The notes below the pieces were generated by a model. It ran no database searches, was not told the origin of the DNA, and saw nothing but the letters and a program-made list of their open reading frames with translations. A stretch of DNA of 35,991 nucleotides from Rhodobacter sp. (lineage in GTDB: Bacteria; Pseudomonadota; Alphaproteobacteria; Rhodobacterales; Rhodobacteraceae). A program made the position numbers and the translations under genes. The stretch spans positions 1-35,991 of the forward strand of contig JAIXRW010000053.1 of assembly GCA_027484985.1 (NCBI GenBank), given 5' to 3'. Positions 24,214 to 33,309 of this stretch are shown here, one piece after another (position 1 is the first letter of the stretch; the number at the start of each line of letters is the position of its first letter).

Positions 24214-25806
24214 CTAGGACCCGTCCCCGAAGGCGGCAGCCATCAGGGCGCGGGTATAGGCGCTTTGCGGGTTGGCAAAAACAGCTTCACTCGGACCGGC
24301 TTCCACAACATCACCCGATTTCATCACCATCACCTTGTGCGACAGGGCACGCACCACGCGCAAGTCATGGCTGATGAAGATATAGGCCAGCCCCCATTTG
24401 CGCTGCAATTCCCGCAGCAATTCGACAATCTGCACCTGCACCGTCATGTCCAGCGCGCTTGTCGGTTCGTCCAGCACCACCAGCTTGGGCCGCAGGATCA
24501 TCGCCCGCGCAATGGCGATGCGCTGGCGCTGCCCGCCCGAAAATTCATGCGGATAGCGCGTCATCCAGTCTGGGTCGAGGCCCACCTCGGCCATGATGTC
24601 GGCCACCATCTCGCGCCGGTTCCGCCCCGGTTCCAGACCATGGACGCCCAGTCCTTCCGCGATGATCTCTTGCGCGGTCATCCGCGGTGACAGGCTGCCG
24701 AACGGGTCCTGGAACACCACCTGCATATCGCGCCTGATGCCCCGCAGCGCCCCGCGCCCCGCATCCCGCAGATCGCGCCCCATGAACACCACGGGCCCGT
24801 CCGACCCGACCAGCCGCAAGATCGCCAAGGCCAGCGTCGTCTTGCCCGATCCGCTTTCGCCCACCACGCCCAGCGTCTCGCCCGCGCGCACCGAAAGCGT
24901 GGCGTCATTCACCGCCTTCACATGCCCCACCGTGCGCCGCAGCAGCCCCGCCGTGATGGGGAACCACACGCGCAGATGTTCGGTCCGCACCACCTCGGCC
25001 GCATCTTCGGGCACGGGGGCGGGCAGGCCCTTCGCCTCGGCCGCCAGCAGCTTTTGCGTATAGGGATGCTGCGGATTGGCGAAAATCTCCGCCGCAGGCC
25101 CCTGTTCGACGATCGCGCCCCCCTGCATCACGCAAACGCGGTCGGCAATGCGCCGCACGATGCCCAGATCATGGGTGATGAACAAAAGGCTCAACCCCTC
25201 ACGCCGCTTCAGATCGGCCAGCAGGTCCAGTATCTGCGCCTGTATGGTCACATCCAGCGCGGTCGTCGGCTCGTCCGCCACCAGCAGTTCCGGCCCGTTG
25301 GCCAGCGCCATGGCAATCATCACCCGCTGCCGCTGCCCGCCTGACAACTGGTGCGGATAGGCCCCCAAACGGCTTTCCGCCTCGGCAATCCCCACCTTTT
25401 GCAACAGGTCGATGATCCGCGCCCGCGCCGCCCCGCCCTTCAACCCCTGATGCAGCGCAAGGCTTTCGCCCAACTGCCGCTCGATCGTGTGCAGCGGGTT
25501 CAGGCTTGTCATCGGCTCTTGGAAGATAAAGCTGATGTCATTGCCCCGCACACGGCGCAATTCCCGCTCGGGCGCGCCCACCATCTCGGCGCCCAGATAG
25601 CGCACCGATCCCTGCACATCCGTGCCCTCGGGCAACAGCGATACCGTGGACAAAGCCGTTACCGACTTGCCCGATCCCGACTCGCCCACCAAGGCCACCG
25701 TTTCGCCCTTGCCCACAGCGAAAGACACGCCGCGCACAGCCTCGATCACGCGGCCATCCTGCCGGAAGCGCACGGTCAGGTTTGCAACCTCAAGCACCGC
25801 GCTCAT
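24214..25806 (-). CDS. yejF: Peptide ABC transporter, fused double ATPase subunit (YejF type)
   Basis: A 530-residue protein with two complete ABC ATPase domains in one chain, powering uptake of peptides through YejBE. Domain 1 has Walker A GESGSGKS (41-48), signature LSGGQRQRV and Walker B LLVADEPT. Domain 2 has GESGSGKT near 317, [15 protein letters not shown] and [12 protein letters not shown]. Each domain ends with the oligopeptide-transporter tail region ([22 protein letters not shown]). It overlaps yejE by 4 bases (ATGA) and abuts the glycosyltransferase start. Confidence 0.94.
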   Translation of the reverse strand: MSAVLEVANLTVRFRQDGRVIEAVRGVSFAVGKGETVALVGESGSGKSVTALSTVSLLPEGTDVQGSVRYLGAEMVGAPERELRRVRGNDISFIFQEPMTSLNPLHTIERQLGESLALHQGLKGGAARARIIDLLQKVGIAEAESRLGAYPHQLSGGQRQRVMIAMALANGPELLVADEPTTALDVTIQAQILDLLADLKRREGLSLLFITHDLGIVRRIADRVCVMQGGAIVEQGPAAEIFANPQHPYTQKLLAAEAKGLPAPVPEDAAEVVRTEHLRVWFPITAGLLRRTVGHVKAVNDATLSVRAGETLGVVGESGSGKTTLALAILRLVGSDGPVVFMGRDLRDAGRGALRGIRRDMQVVFQDPFGSLSPRMTAQEIIAEGLGVHGLEPGRNRREMVADIMAEVGLDPDWMTRYPHEFSGGQRQRIAIARAMILRPKLVVLDEPTSALDMTVQVQIVELLRELQRKWGLAYIFISHDLRVVRALSHKVMVMKSGDVVEAGPSEAVFANPQSAYTRALMAAAFGDGS

Positions 25807-26912
25807 CGGAATGTCTTTCTCGGGTCAAAGGCATCGCGCACGCCTTCGAAAACGAAGACAAGCAAGGACAGCATGATGGCAAAGGTGAAGAACGCCGTGA
25901 ACCCCAGCCACGGCGCCTGCAAATTCTGCTTGGCCTGCTGCGTCAACTCGCCCAGTGACGGCGCCGATTGCGGCAGACCAAAGCCCAGAAAATCCAGCGT
26001 CGCCAGCGAACCGATGGTGCCCGTGATGATAAAGGGCAGCATGGTCAGCGTGGCCACCATCGCGTTGGGCAGCACATGGCGCCGCATGATCACCCGGTCA
26101 GGCACGCCCAGCGCCCGCGCCGCCCGCACATATTCGAAATTCCGCGCCCGCAGGAATTCGGCCCTGACCACGCCCACAAGCGCTGTCCAGCCAAACAGCA
26201 CCATCAACCCGATCAACCGCCAGAAACTCATCTGGAAGATCGCCCCGATGATGATGATGACATAAAGCGTGGGCGTCGCCCCCCACAATTCGATCACCCG
26301 CTGGAACACCAGATCGACCAGCCCGCCGAAATAGCCCTGCACCGCCCCCGCCGCGATACCCACCACGCTTGTGATCAGCGTCACGATCAACGCGAACGAA
26401 ACCGACAGCCGGAAACCATAGATCACCCGCGCCAGCACATCGCGCGCCGTGTCATCCGTGCCCAGCCAGTGGTTGCGGTCCGGCGCCGAAGGGGCAGGCC
26501 CCTCCAGATCGTTGATCGTGTTGAACTTGTACGGGATAGGCGGCCAGACGATCCAACCCTGCTCGATGGGCTGGCCCAAAGCCGTGCCCTTTTCGGTCGC
26601 CTCGGCCAAAACCCCCTCGGGGTCGTCCCAACAGGCTTCCGACCCGCCCGCCACGATCAGGCAGCGCACTTCCACATCGGAATATTTGGCCTCGGTCTTG
26701 AAATCGCCGCCAAAGGCCGTTTCGGGATAGAACTTCAGAAACGGCACATGCCATTCACCACGATAGCTCACCAGCAGCGGGCGGTCATTGGCGATGACCT
26801 CGGCACACAGGCTGATGCCATACAGGACCAAAAACAGCCAAAGCGACCAATAGGCCCGCCGGTTCGCCTTGAAATTCCGCCAGCGCCGCTGGTTCAGGGG
26901 TGACAAAGCCAT
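25803..26912 (-). CDS. yejE: Peptide ABC transporter permease (YejE type)
   Basis: A 369-residue inner-membrane permease. It begins with the OppC-like NQRRWRNFKANRRAYWSLWLF entry in part (helix 1, about 20-40). A large periplasmic loop follows, containing the YejE-specific NDRPLLVSYRGEWHVPFLKFYPE region and GTDDTARDVLARVIYG. Five more helices follow, with the EAA loop at EYVRAARALGVPDRVIMRRHVLPN. The C-terminus ends FEGVRDAFDPRKTF. It is co-translated with yejF and lies 3 bases after yejB. Confidence 0.94.
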   Translation of the reverse strand: MALSPLNQRRWRNFKANRRAYWSLWLFLVLYGISLCAEVIANDRPLLVSYRGEWHVPFLKFYPETAFGGDFKTEAKYSDVEVRCLIVAGGSEACWDDPEGVLAEATEKGTALGQPIEQGWIVWPPIPYKFNTINDLEGPAPSAPDRNHWLGTDDTARDVLARVIYGFRLSVSFALIVTLITSVVGIAAGAVQGYFGGLVDLVFQRVIELWGATPTLYVIIIIGAIFQMSFWRLIGLMVLFGWTALVGVVRAEFLRARNFEYVRAARALGVPDRVIMRRHVLPNAMVATLTMLPFIITGTIGSLATLDFLGFGLPQSAPSLGELTQQAKQNLQAPWLGFTAFFTFAIMLSLLVFVFEGVRDAFDPRKTFR

Positions 26913-26915
26913 GCC

Positions 26916-28073
26916 CTACCCCCGTTTCGCGAAATCGATACGCGGATCAACCCAGACATACATCAGGTCCGAAATGATCCCCATCACCAGCCCGATCAGC
27001 CCGAAAAAGAACAGCGTGCCAAAGATCACCGGATAATCCCGCTCGACCGCCGCCTTGAAGCCAAGCTGCCCCAAACCATCCAGCGAAAAGATCGTCTCGA
27101 TGATCAGGCTGCCGCCGAAGAACACGCTTACGAACAGCGCCGGAAAACCCGCAATCACGATCAGCATCGCGTTGCGGAACACATGGCCATACAGCACGCG
27201 GGATTCGGTCAGCCCCTTGGCCCGCGCCGTCATCACATACTGTTTCTTGATCTCTTCCAGAAAGCTGTTCTTGGTCAGCAGGGTCAGCGTGGCAAAGCTG
27301 GAAATGGTGCTGGCCACCACCGGCAGGGTGATATGCCACAGGTAATCCACGGCCTTGCCCCACCATGACAGGTCTTCCCACCCGTCGCTCGTCAGCCCCC
27401 GCAGCGGGAACAGCCGGAAATACGACCCCCCCGAAAACAGCACCAAAAGCAGGATGGCGAACAGGAAACCGGGAATGGCATAGCCCACGATGATCGCGCC
27501 ACTGGTCCATGTGTCAAAGCTCGATCCGTCCTTCACCGCTTTCCTGATGCCCATCGGGATCGAGATGAAATAGGCGATCAGCGTTGACCACAGCCCCAGC
27601 GTAATCGACACGGGCAGTTTTTCGATCACCAGATCCATCACGTCGATCGACCGGAAATAGCTTTGCCCGAAATCGAAGCGCAGGTAATTGCCCATCATGA
27701 TAAAGAACCGCTCGGCCGGCGGGATCACCTCTTTGCGGCATTCCGGCGCGGTGATGCTGGGCTTGCCGGTAAACCCTTCGGCGCAGACGATGCGGGCAAA
27801 GCCGAACTGCACCTCAAGCTGCGCCAGAAACTCGGGCGGCAGGCCCCGCGCGCCGATGTAACCTTCATCCGCCGCCACTTGCCCCTGATCCTGCCCCGCA
27901 TCGCCCGCGCCGCCCGACACGCTTTCAAGCGCATCGCCCTGCCCTTCCAGCCGCGCCGCCACCTGTTCGATGGGGCCACCGGGCACGAATTGCGTCAGCG
28001 CAAAGTTGATCAGCATGATCCCGAACAGCGTCGGAAAGATCAGCAGAAACCGCCGCAGGATATAGGCACCCAT
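26916..28073 (-). CDS. yejB: Peptide ABC transporter permease (YejB type)
   Basis: A 385-residue permease pairing with YejE. The N-terminal helix MGAYILRRFLLIFPTLFGI is the OppB-type start. A long periplasmic segment of about 100 residues, rich in Gly/Gln/Glu (LEGQGDALESVSGGAGDAGQ), follows. The remaining helices include the EAA loop KQYVMTARAKGLTESRVLYG-HVFRNAM and the end YVWVDPRIDFAKRG. It is 22 bases after yejA and 3 bases before yejE. Confidence 0.94.
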   Translation of the reverse strand: MGAYILRRFLLIFPTLFGIMLINFALTQFVPGGPIEQVAARLEGQGDALESVSGGAGDAGQDQGQVAADEGYIGARGLPPEFLAQLEVQFGFARIVCAEGFTGKPSITAPECRKEVIPPAERFFIMMGNYLRFDFGQSYFRSIDVMDLVIEKLPVSITLGLWSTLIAYFISIPMGIRKAVKDGSSFDTWTSGAIIVGYAIPGFLFAILLLVLFSGGSYFRLFPLRGLTSDGWEDLSWWGKAVDYLWHITLPVVASTISSFATLTLLTKNSFLEEIKKQYVMTARAKGLTESRVLYGHVFRNAMLIVIAGFPALFVSVFFGGSLIIETIFSLDGLGQLGFKAAVERDYPVIFGTLFFFGLIGLVMGIISDLMYVWVDPRIDFAKRG

Positions 28074-28095
28074 CGGGACGCGCCTTACTTTGCAA

Positions 28096-29994
28096 TCACT
28101 TGAGGACGCCCGCCGCCTTCAACGCATCGCCCTTCTCGGCATTGTACCACCAGAAATCAAGCTCGCCCGAGGCATAGGGCGGCAGGTTCGCGGGGTGTTC
28201 GTACATGTCGTAATAGGCGAATGTGTATTTGTTCTTGAACCATTGTGGCACCCAGAACCGCTCGGCCCGCAGCACGCGGTCCAGCGCGCGGGTGGCAACC
28301 TTCAGCTTGTCGTTGCTGTCGGCCGCCATCACCACATCAATCAGCTTGTCCACCGCAGGCGATTTCAGCCCCATCAGGTTGAACGCCGACACATCGCTGG
28401 TTTCCGACCCGTAATACTGCTTCAGGTCCGATCCCGGAATGTAATCGGATCGCGCATTGCCGGTGATAATGTCAAAGTCATAGCTCGGCGGGCGGGTCCG
28501 CGCCTCCATCTGGGCGTCATCCACGCTCGTCATATAGGCGTCGATCCCCAGCGCCTTGAGGTTCTCGATATAGGGCGTGATCACGCGGTCAAAGCTGGGG
28601 CTGTCATTCAGGAACTCGACCTTCAGCACCTCGCCCTTGTCGTTGCGGCGCATCCCGTCATCGCCCACGGCCCAACCCGCCTGATCCAGCATGTCAGACG
28701 CCGCACGCAGGTTCTTGCGGTCTAGCTGCCGCTCGCCCGATACCGGCGCCACCACCGCCGCATCGGTCAGAATACTGGCAGGCAGGCTGCCGTCATCGAC
28801 CAAGGGCTGCAAGATCGCCGCCTCTTCCGGCGTGGGCGCACCGGTCGCCGCCAGATCGCTGTTTTCCCAAACCGAATTGATCCGCGCATAAAGCCCATAG
28901 AACAGGGTGCTGTTCGACCACTCGAAATTGAACATCATCCCGATGGCTTCGCGCACGCGCGGGTCCTGGAATTTCTCTTTCCGCAGGTTGAACAGGAACG
29001 CCTGCCCGTTCGCCTTGGCGCCCGATGGCAATTCCACCTTCTGCACCTGCCCGCTCGCCACGGCAGGGAAATCATATCCTGTGGCCCAAGTGATCGACGA
29101 CGCCTCGTTGCGGAAGGTGTAGTTGCCCGCCTTGAACCCCTCGAACGCGGCCTGATAGTCGCCGTAATACTCGACCCGGATCCGCTCGAAATTGTTGCGC
29201 CCCTTGTTCATGGGCAAATCCTTGCCCCAGTAATCGGGGTTCAGCTTCCACGTGATCGACTTCGACATATCCAGCTTGTCAAGCATGTAGGGCCCCGTCC
29301 CAAGGAACGGCTTCATGCTGCTTTCCTCAAGGTCCAGCCCCTCGCGCTCATACTGCGCCTTGGACAGCACCGGCAGCCCGCCCACCGATGCAGGCAAATC
29401 GCGGGTCGGCACGCCCGCCTTGAAGGTGAACTTCACCCGATGCGCATCCAGCGCCTCGGCCTTTTCGACCTGCTGGCCGAAAATGGTGCGAAAATCGGTC
29501 AGGCCCTTTTGCAGGAAGGTGTCAAAGGAAAACACCACGTCTTCCGCCGTCATGGGCGAGCCGTCGGCGAACTTCACCTCGGGCCGCAGGTTGAAGATCA
29601 CCCATGACCGGCCCTCGGGATATTCCATCGTGGTGCACAGCAGGCAATAGCTGGTGCCAATCTCGTCCGACGTGCCCGTCAGGATGGATTCGTATGGCGC
29701 CGAGGCCAGCGCCGCGGACCGCCCCTTGACCGAATAGGGGTTCATCGAATCAAACCCGCCCGAGGTCCAGATCGAAATCTCGCCGCCCTTGGGCGCATCG
29801 GGGTTGACGTAATCGAGGTGCTGGAAATCGGCCGCATATTTCGACGGGTCGCCAAAGGTGGTGATCGCATGGCTGGTGATCACCGTCTCGGCCCGCGCCG
29901 CCACGGCAAACCCCGCCAGCGCCAGCGACAGGAACCCCGCCCCCGCCCAGCGCATCGCCACCCGACCGTCCCACACCCCTGCCCGAACCGTCAT
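28096..29994 (-). CDS. yejA: Periplasmic peptide-binding protein (YejA type)
   Basis: A 632-residue extracellular solute-binding protein of family 5, which captures peptides for YejBEF. A signal peptide is visible (MRWAGAGFLSLALAGFAVAARA, cleaved before ETVITSH). The YejA core follows with HLDYVNPDAPKGGEISIW, ADGSPMTAEDVVFSFDTF, YWGKDLPMNKGRNNFERIR, and the C-terminal YYDMYEHPANLPPYASGELDFWW. The ATG at 29994 is preceded by GGGGAGCAGGGC; the reading frame stays open upstream but through the promoter and palindrome. A TTGAGG / TAGCAT promoter candidate lies at 30023-30050. It is first gene of the yejABEF-glycosyltransferase operon. Confidence 0.93.
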   Translation of the reverse strand: MTVRAGVWDGRVAMRWAGAGFLSLALAGFAVAARAETVITSHAITTFGDPSKYAADFQHLDYVNPDAPKGGEISIWTSGGFDSMNPYSVKGRSAALASAPYESILTGTSDEIGTSYCLLCTTMEYPEGRSWVIFNLRPEVKFADGSPMTAEDVVFSFDTFLQKGLTDFRTIFGQQVEKAEALDAHRVKFTFKAGVPTRDLPASVGGLPVLSKAQYEREGLDLEESSMKPFLGTGPYMLDKLDMSKSITWKLNPDYWGKDLPMNKGRNNFERIRVEYYGDYQAAFEGFKAGNYTFRNEASSITWATGYDFPAVASGQVQKVELPSGAKANGQAFLFNLRKEKFQDPRVREAIGMMFNFEWSNSTLFYGLYARINSVWENSDLAATGAPTPEEAAILQPLVDDGSLPASILTDAAVVAPVSGERQLDRKNLRAASDMLDQAGWAVGDDGMRRNDKGEVLKVEFLNDSPSFDRVITPYIENLKALGIDAYMTSVDDAQMEARTRPPSYDFDIITGNARSDYIPGSDLKQYYGSETSDVSAFNLMGLKSPAVDKLIDVVMAADSNDKLKVATRALDRVLRAERFWVPQWFKNKYTFAYYDMYEHPANLPPYASGELDFWWYNAEKGDALKAAGVLK

Positions 29995-30022
29995 GCCCTG
30001 CTCCCCGACTGTCTGGCCTGAC

Positions 30023-30050
30023 ATGCTAGCGGAACATCGCCCAGCCTCAA
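30023..30050 (-). promoter_or_regulatory. Candidate promoter of the yej operon
   Basis: Minus strand: TTGAGG (30045-30050), a 16-base spacer, then TAGCAT (30023-30028). This would start RNA near 30016, with a leader of about 20 bases to the yejA ATG. Confidence 0.45.
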
Positions 30051-30084
30051 GTTGCGATTGCGTGAAAGCGGCCAAAGCCGGGCC

Positions 30085-30112
30085 CGAAAAATATTCGTAC
30101 GAATATTTTTCG
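30085..30112. repeat. Perfect 28-bp AT-rich palindrome
   Basis: Every position from 30085 to 30112 pairs about the central GTAC; the inner core is AATATTCGTACGAATATT. Its composition contrasts sharply with the GC-rich surroundings. It sits between the cytochrome c terminator and the yej promoter. It could be an operator or another protein-binding site; with no loop it is less like a normal terminator. Confidence 0.85.
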
Positions 30113-30138
30113 CCCCCCATCCCCGCCCCAAAGGCAAA

Positions 30139-30158
30139 GGGCCGCCCAAAGGCGGCCC
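30139..30158 (-). terminator. Terminator of the cytochrome c gene
   Basis: An 8-bp perfect stem (GGGCCGCC / GGCGGCCC) with a 4-base loop, 23 bases after the stop codon. On the minus strand it is followed by TTTGCCTTT. Confidence 0.7.
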
Positions 30159-30181
30159 CGTCACGCGGCGGTTTGGCCGGT

Positions 30182-30709
30182 TTACTTCAGCGTCGCCAGA
30201 TAGGCGATGACATTGGCACGGTCCTCGGCCTTGGGCAGGCCGGCGAAGGACATCTTGGTGCCCGGTGCGTACTCTTTGGGGCTGTGCAGGAAGTGGAACA
30301 TGTTTTCCGGCGTCCAGCTGTCACCCGCCATGGCCTTGAGCGCCTCGGAATACCCGAAGCCCGCGATCGAGGCCTTGGGCCGGTCAACCACGCCATTCAG
30401 GTGCGGGCCGGTCGCATCGCCGCCATCGATCTTGTGGCAGGACTTGCACTTGGCAAACACCTTTTCCCCCGCAGCCGCGTCGGCAGCGGCATAGACCGTG
30501 GCGAAATCGGGCTCGTCGGCGGCAGCGGCATCTGCGGCGGGCGCTTCCTCGGCACCCGTGTCGATCGTATAGGCCTGCGCCACTTCCTCGCCATGGCCTT
30601 CCGCGCCGGTGTGATACAGCGTTTCCGCCGCCCATGCGCCCAGCATATAGACCAGAAGCGAGCCACAGACCGCGCCGGTCACCTTGGTCAGAGTCATCGT
30701 GTCGAACAT
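30182..30709 (-). CDS. cycM: Membrane-anchored class I cytochrome c (CycM / cytochrome c552 or cy type)
   Basis: A 175-residue electron carrier tethered to the cytoplasmic membrane that links the bc1 complex to terminal oxidases. An uncleaved helix is at about 9-27 ([19 protein letters not shown]). An acidic, Ala-rich linker spans about 35-75. The class I domain has Cys88-x2-Cys91-His92 (CKSCH), [10 protein letters not shown], and Met153 in GTKMSFAG as sixth ligand. It ends in a typical helix ([13 protein letters not shown]). The ATG at 30709 follows GGAAGG. A promoter candidate lies at 30745-30772. It is divergent from pheA. It is a plausible electron donor to the cbb3 oxidase encoded earlier in the window. 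Confidence 0.92.
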   Translation of the reverse strand: MFDTMTLTKVTGAVCGSLLVYMLGAWAAETLYHTGAEGHGEEVAQAYTIDTGAEEAPAADAAAADEPDFATVYAAADAAAGEKVFAKCKSCHKIDGGDATGPHLNGVVDRPKASIAGFGYSEALKAMAGDSWTPENMFHFLHSPKEYAPGTKMSFAGLPKAEDRANVIAYLATLK

Positions 30710-30744
30710 GTCGCGCCTTCCCTTGGCCGTCGTTTGGCGCGCTA

Positions 30745-30772
30745 TGTATCCGCTTCCACCCACCTGTTTCAA
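30745..30772 (-). promoter_or_regulatory. Candidate promoter of cycM
   Basis: Minus strand: TTGAAA (30767-30772), a 16-base spacer, then GATACA (30745-30750). The predicted start is near 30738, with a leader of about 29 bases before the ATG at 30709. Confidence 0.55.
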
Positions 30773-30833
30773 GGTGTAGTAGCGCGACCAATCGCCTCTA
30801 TTTCGGGGCTAAAAGAGCAACGGGGGCGAGGAA

Positions 30834-31667
30834 ATGGCCGGTCGCATCGCATTTCAGGGGGAACTGGGCGCCTATTCGCATCAGGCCTGCCAGCAATCGC
30901 GCCCCGACATGGAGGCCGTGCCCGCCACCACCTTCGAGGACGTGGTCGAAAAAGTCTCGCGCGGCGAGGTCGATCTCGGCATGCTCGCCGTCGAGAACTC
31001 GACCTATGGCCGTGTGGCCGATGTCCATTCCCTGCTGCCCAAATCCGGCCTGCATATCGTGGACGAGGCCTTTGTGCGCGTCCATGTCAACCTGCTGGGC
31101 GTGCCCGGCGCCACCCTGTCCGACATCACCGAAGCCCATGGCCATGTGGTGATCCTGCCGCAATGCGCGGGCTTCCTGCGCACCCACAACATCCGTGGCA
31201 AGGTGTCGTCCGACAATGCCCGCGCCGCCCGCGAAGTGGCCGAAGCCGGTGACAAGACCCGCGCCGCGCTGGCCTCGGAACTCGCCGCCCGCATCTACGG
31301 GCTCGACGTCATCGCGCCGCAGATCGAGGATCAGGCCAACAACACCACGCGCTTTCTGGTCATGTCGCGCACCGCCGATCACAGCCGCCGTGGCACGGCG
31401 CAGATGATGACCACCTTCACCTTCCGCGTCCGCAACATTCCGGCCGCCCTCTACAAGGCGCTCGGCGGCTTTGCCACCAATGGCGTGAACATGACCAAGC
31501 TGGAAAGCTACATGGTCGGCGGCAGCTTCACCGCGACCGAGTTCTATGCCGATATCGAAGGCCACCCGCAGGACGCCAACGTCGCCCTCGCGCTGGAAGA
31601 GCTGCGCTATTTCACCAGCCAGCTCAACATCCTCGGCGTCTATCCCGCCGACCGCCAGCGCGGCTGA
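30834..31667 (+). CDS. pheA: Prephenate dehydratase
   Basis: Converts prephenate to phenylpyruvate, the committed step of phenylalanine synthesis, in the cytoplasm. The 277-residue protein is the monofunctional type with no chorismate mutase domain. The N-terminal dehydratase domain shows IAFQGELGAYSHQA, VENSTYGRV and the catalytic NNTTRF (Thr172-Arg173-Phe174). A C-terminal ACT domain (about 191-272) should bind phenylalanine for feedback control. The usual ESRP of that domain is ESYM (224-227) here, so feedback sensitivity may differ. The start follows GGGGGCGAGGAA. It is divergent from cycM and convergent with the SRPBCC gene. Confidence 0.95.
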   Translation: MAGRIAFQGELGAYSHQACQQSRPDMEAVPATTFEDVVEKVSRGEVDLGMLAVENSTYGRVADVHSLLPKSGLHIVDEAFVRVHVNLLGVPGATLSDITEAHGHVVILPQCAGFLRTHNIRGKVSSDNARAAREVAEAGDKTRAALASELAARIYGLDVIAPQIEDQANNTTRFLVMSRTADHSRRGTAQMMTTFTFRVRNIPAALYKALGGFATNGVNMTKLESYMVGGSFTATEFYADIEGHPQDANVALALEELRYFTSQLNILGVYPADRQRG

Positions 31668-31676
31668 CCCCTAGGC

Positions 31677-32156
31677 CTAGGCCTGCCCGCCCGGCGCGCC
31701 GGTCTGGCGGGCCTCGATATCCGCGCCCAGCTGCGCCAGCCGTGCATCGAACCGCTTTTGCACCCGCGTCTTGGTCAGCTTGAGCGACTGGATGAACAGC
31801 CGCGCCGCCAGCGTGCGCGGCTTGATCTCGAGTTGCAGCAAAAGCCGCGTGCGCTTGGCCGCCATCGACACCAGTTCGACATTCAGCTGCCCTTCGACCG
31901 ACGGCCCGTCAAAGCCCAGCGTCAACTGCCCCGACGGATCATAGGTGATGACCTTGATCTGCAATTCCCGCTCGCGCCCGCGCCAGGCAAAGCGGATATG
32001 CCATGTCATGCCCGGCCCGGGTTTCTTCAGCTTGTCGGTCCGCGTCACATCGGCCCCGCGCCGAAGGGCCGCGCGTTCCCACCCTTCGACATCCGTCAGA
32101 AAGGCGAAAGCCGCCTCGAGCGATGCGCCCGTATCCGTCCTGCCGCTGAGTTTCAT
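31677..32156 (-). CDS. SRPBCC (START-like) family protein
   Basis: A 159-residue protein with the pattern of polyketide-cyclase/START-like folds: MKLSGRTDTGASLEAAFAFLTDVEGWERAA at the start in part. An antiparallel strand series (WHIRFAWRGRERELQIKVITY, LTLGFDGPSVEGQLNVEL, RTRLLLQLEIKP) follows, and then a long C-terminal helix rich in Lys/Arg. No signal peptide or catalytic motif is seen. It probably binds a hydrophobic ligand or lipid; the function is unknown. It lies 63 bases downstream of nudC on the same strand and 9 bases from the end of convergent pheA. Confidence 0.75.
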   Translation of the reverse strand: MKLSGRTDTGASLEAAFAFLTDVEGWERAALRRGADVTRTDKLKKPGPGMTWHIRFAWRGRERELQIKVITYDPSGQLTLGFDGPSVEGQLNVELVSMAAKRTRLLLQLEIKPRTLAARLFIQSLKLTKTRVQKRFDARLAQLGADIEARQTGAPGGQA

Positions 32157-32219
32157 CTGCCTGCCCCCGACTGCCTGACCGTTTACAACGGGTTTTCCAC
32201 CCTTTCGGTTAATGTCGTA

Positions 32220-33170
32220 TCAATCGAGACGGTCGGCAAGCCAGTTGGCGATCAGGAAATGCGCGATTGCGCCTTTCCGCGCCGGTTTCAGGCGCGGATG
32301 CAGGCCCGCCATGGCCGAAACCATCTCTTCGCGGCTGACCCAGATCGCATCTTCCAGCTCGGCGGGGTCGATGCGGATGGCATCATCCAGCGCCTCGGCC
32401 GCGCAGCCGAACATCAGGCTGGCCGGAAAGGGCCATGGCTGGCTGGCCAGATAGCGCACCGCCCCCGTGCGGATGCCAGCCTCCTCGAACACCTCGCGGC
32501 GCACGGCGGCCTCGATCGTCTCGCCCGGTTCGACAAAACCTGCCAGCAGGGAAAACATCCCCTCGGGCCATGCCGCGTTGCGCCCCACCAGCACCGAATT
32601 GCCCCGCGTCACCAGCATGATCACAACGGGGTCGGTGCGCGGAAAGTGATGCGCGCCGCAAGACGGGCAATCGCGCTGCCAGCCGCCCTGCGCCATTTGG
32701 CTGGCCCCCCCGCAGGTCGGGCAGAACCCGTGGCTGCGGTGCCAGTGCAGCACCGCCCGCGCCGTCGCCGCCAGTTCCGCCGCGCGGGGCGACAGGCGCA
32801 CCATCACGGCGCGCAATTCGGCAAAGGCAAAGGCATCGTCCAGCGCAGGGTGGCGCTGCTCGCTCGGATCAAAAAACCCGGCCTCGACCGCTTCTGCCCC
32901 CGCTTCGGGCGACCAGGCGCTGATATCCTGCGCGAAACGGGCCACGCCTACATCCAGCCCCAGAAAGACCGGCGCGCCGCCATGGGCCAGCACGGGGCTT
33001 GCCGCCCTGACCCAGCCCAGATCGTCACCGCAGATCAGCGGCTTGCCGCGCCAGACCGGCAGCACCCAGCCCTCGGCCAGCGCCGCGCCAAGCGCTGCGG
33101 CATCGCTGCGCAGATGCGCCGCACGGTCCAGCCCCGATCCGCCAAATGTCACCGTTTCGGCATGCCGCAT
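32220..33170 (-). CDS. nudC: NAD(+) diphosphatase / NAD-capped RNA decapping hydrolase NudC
   Basis: Nudix hydrolase that splits NAD(H) to NMN(H) and AMP and removes NAD caps from RNA. The 316-residue protein has a zinc ribbon with Cys150, Cys153, Cys168 and Cys171. The complete Nudix box is GFVEPGETIEAAVRREVFEEAG at 211-232 in part, following the G-x5-E-x7-R-E-x2-E-E pattern. SQPWPFPAS (from about 243) is the NudC-specific motif for NADH recognition. The start at 33170 follows GGGGGTGACG; a start at 33218 would add 16 unconserved residues. Confidence 0.94.
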   Translation of the reverse strand: MRHAETVTFGGSGLDRAAHLRSDAAALGAALAEGWVLPVWRGKPLICGDDLGWVRAASPVLAHGGAPVFLGLDVGVARFAQDISAWSPEAGAEAVEAGFFDPSEQRHPALDDAFAFAELRAVMVRLSPRAAELAATARAVLHWHRSHGFCPTCGGASQMAQGGWQRDCPSCGAHHFPRTDPVVIMLVTRGNSVLVGRNAAWPEGMFSLLAGFVEPGETIEAAVRREVFEEAGIRTGAVRYLASQPWPFPASLMFGCAAEALDDAIRIDPAELEDAIWVSREEMVSAMAGLHPRLKPARKGAIAHFLIANWLADRLD

Positions 33171-33309
33171 CGTCACCCCCGCTGTTGTGGCACCGATGTG
33201 CCACGCCACCACCGCCAAGGCAAATCACGGCGCAGCGGGGCGGGGCGGCGGGGGCAGGAAACGCCGCAACGGCGGGGTGAGGCACAATCTCAGGTTGCAT
33301 TAACCATAA

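Noticed and set aside
31670..31681. CCTAGGCCTAGG palindrome between pheA and the SRPBCC gene
   Set aside because: It is short, includes the SRPBCC stop codon, and is explained by two adjacent CCTAGG units; no flanking structure supports a function.
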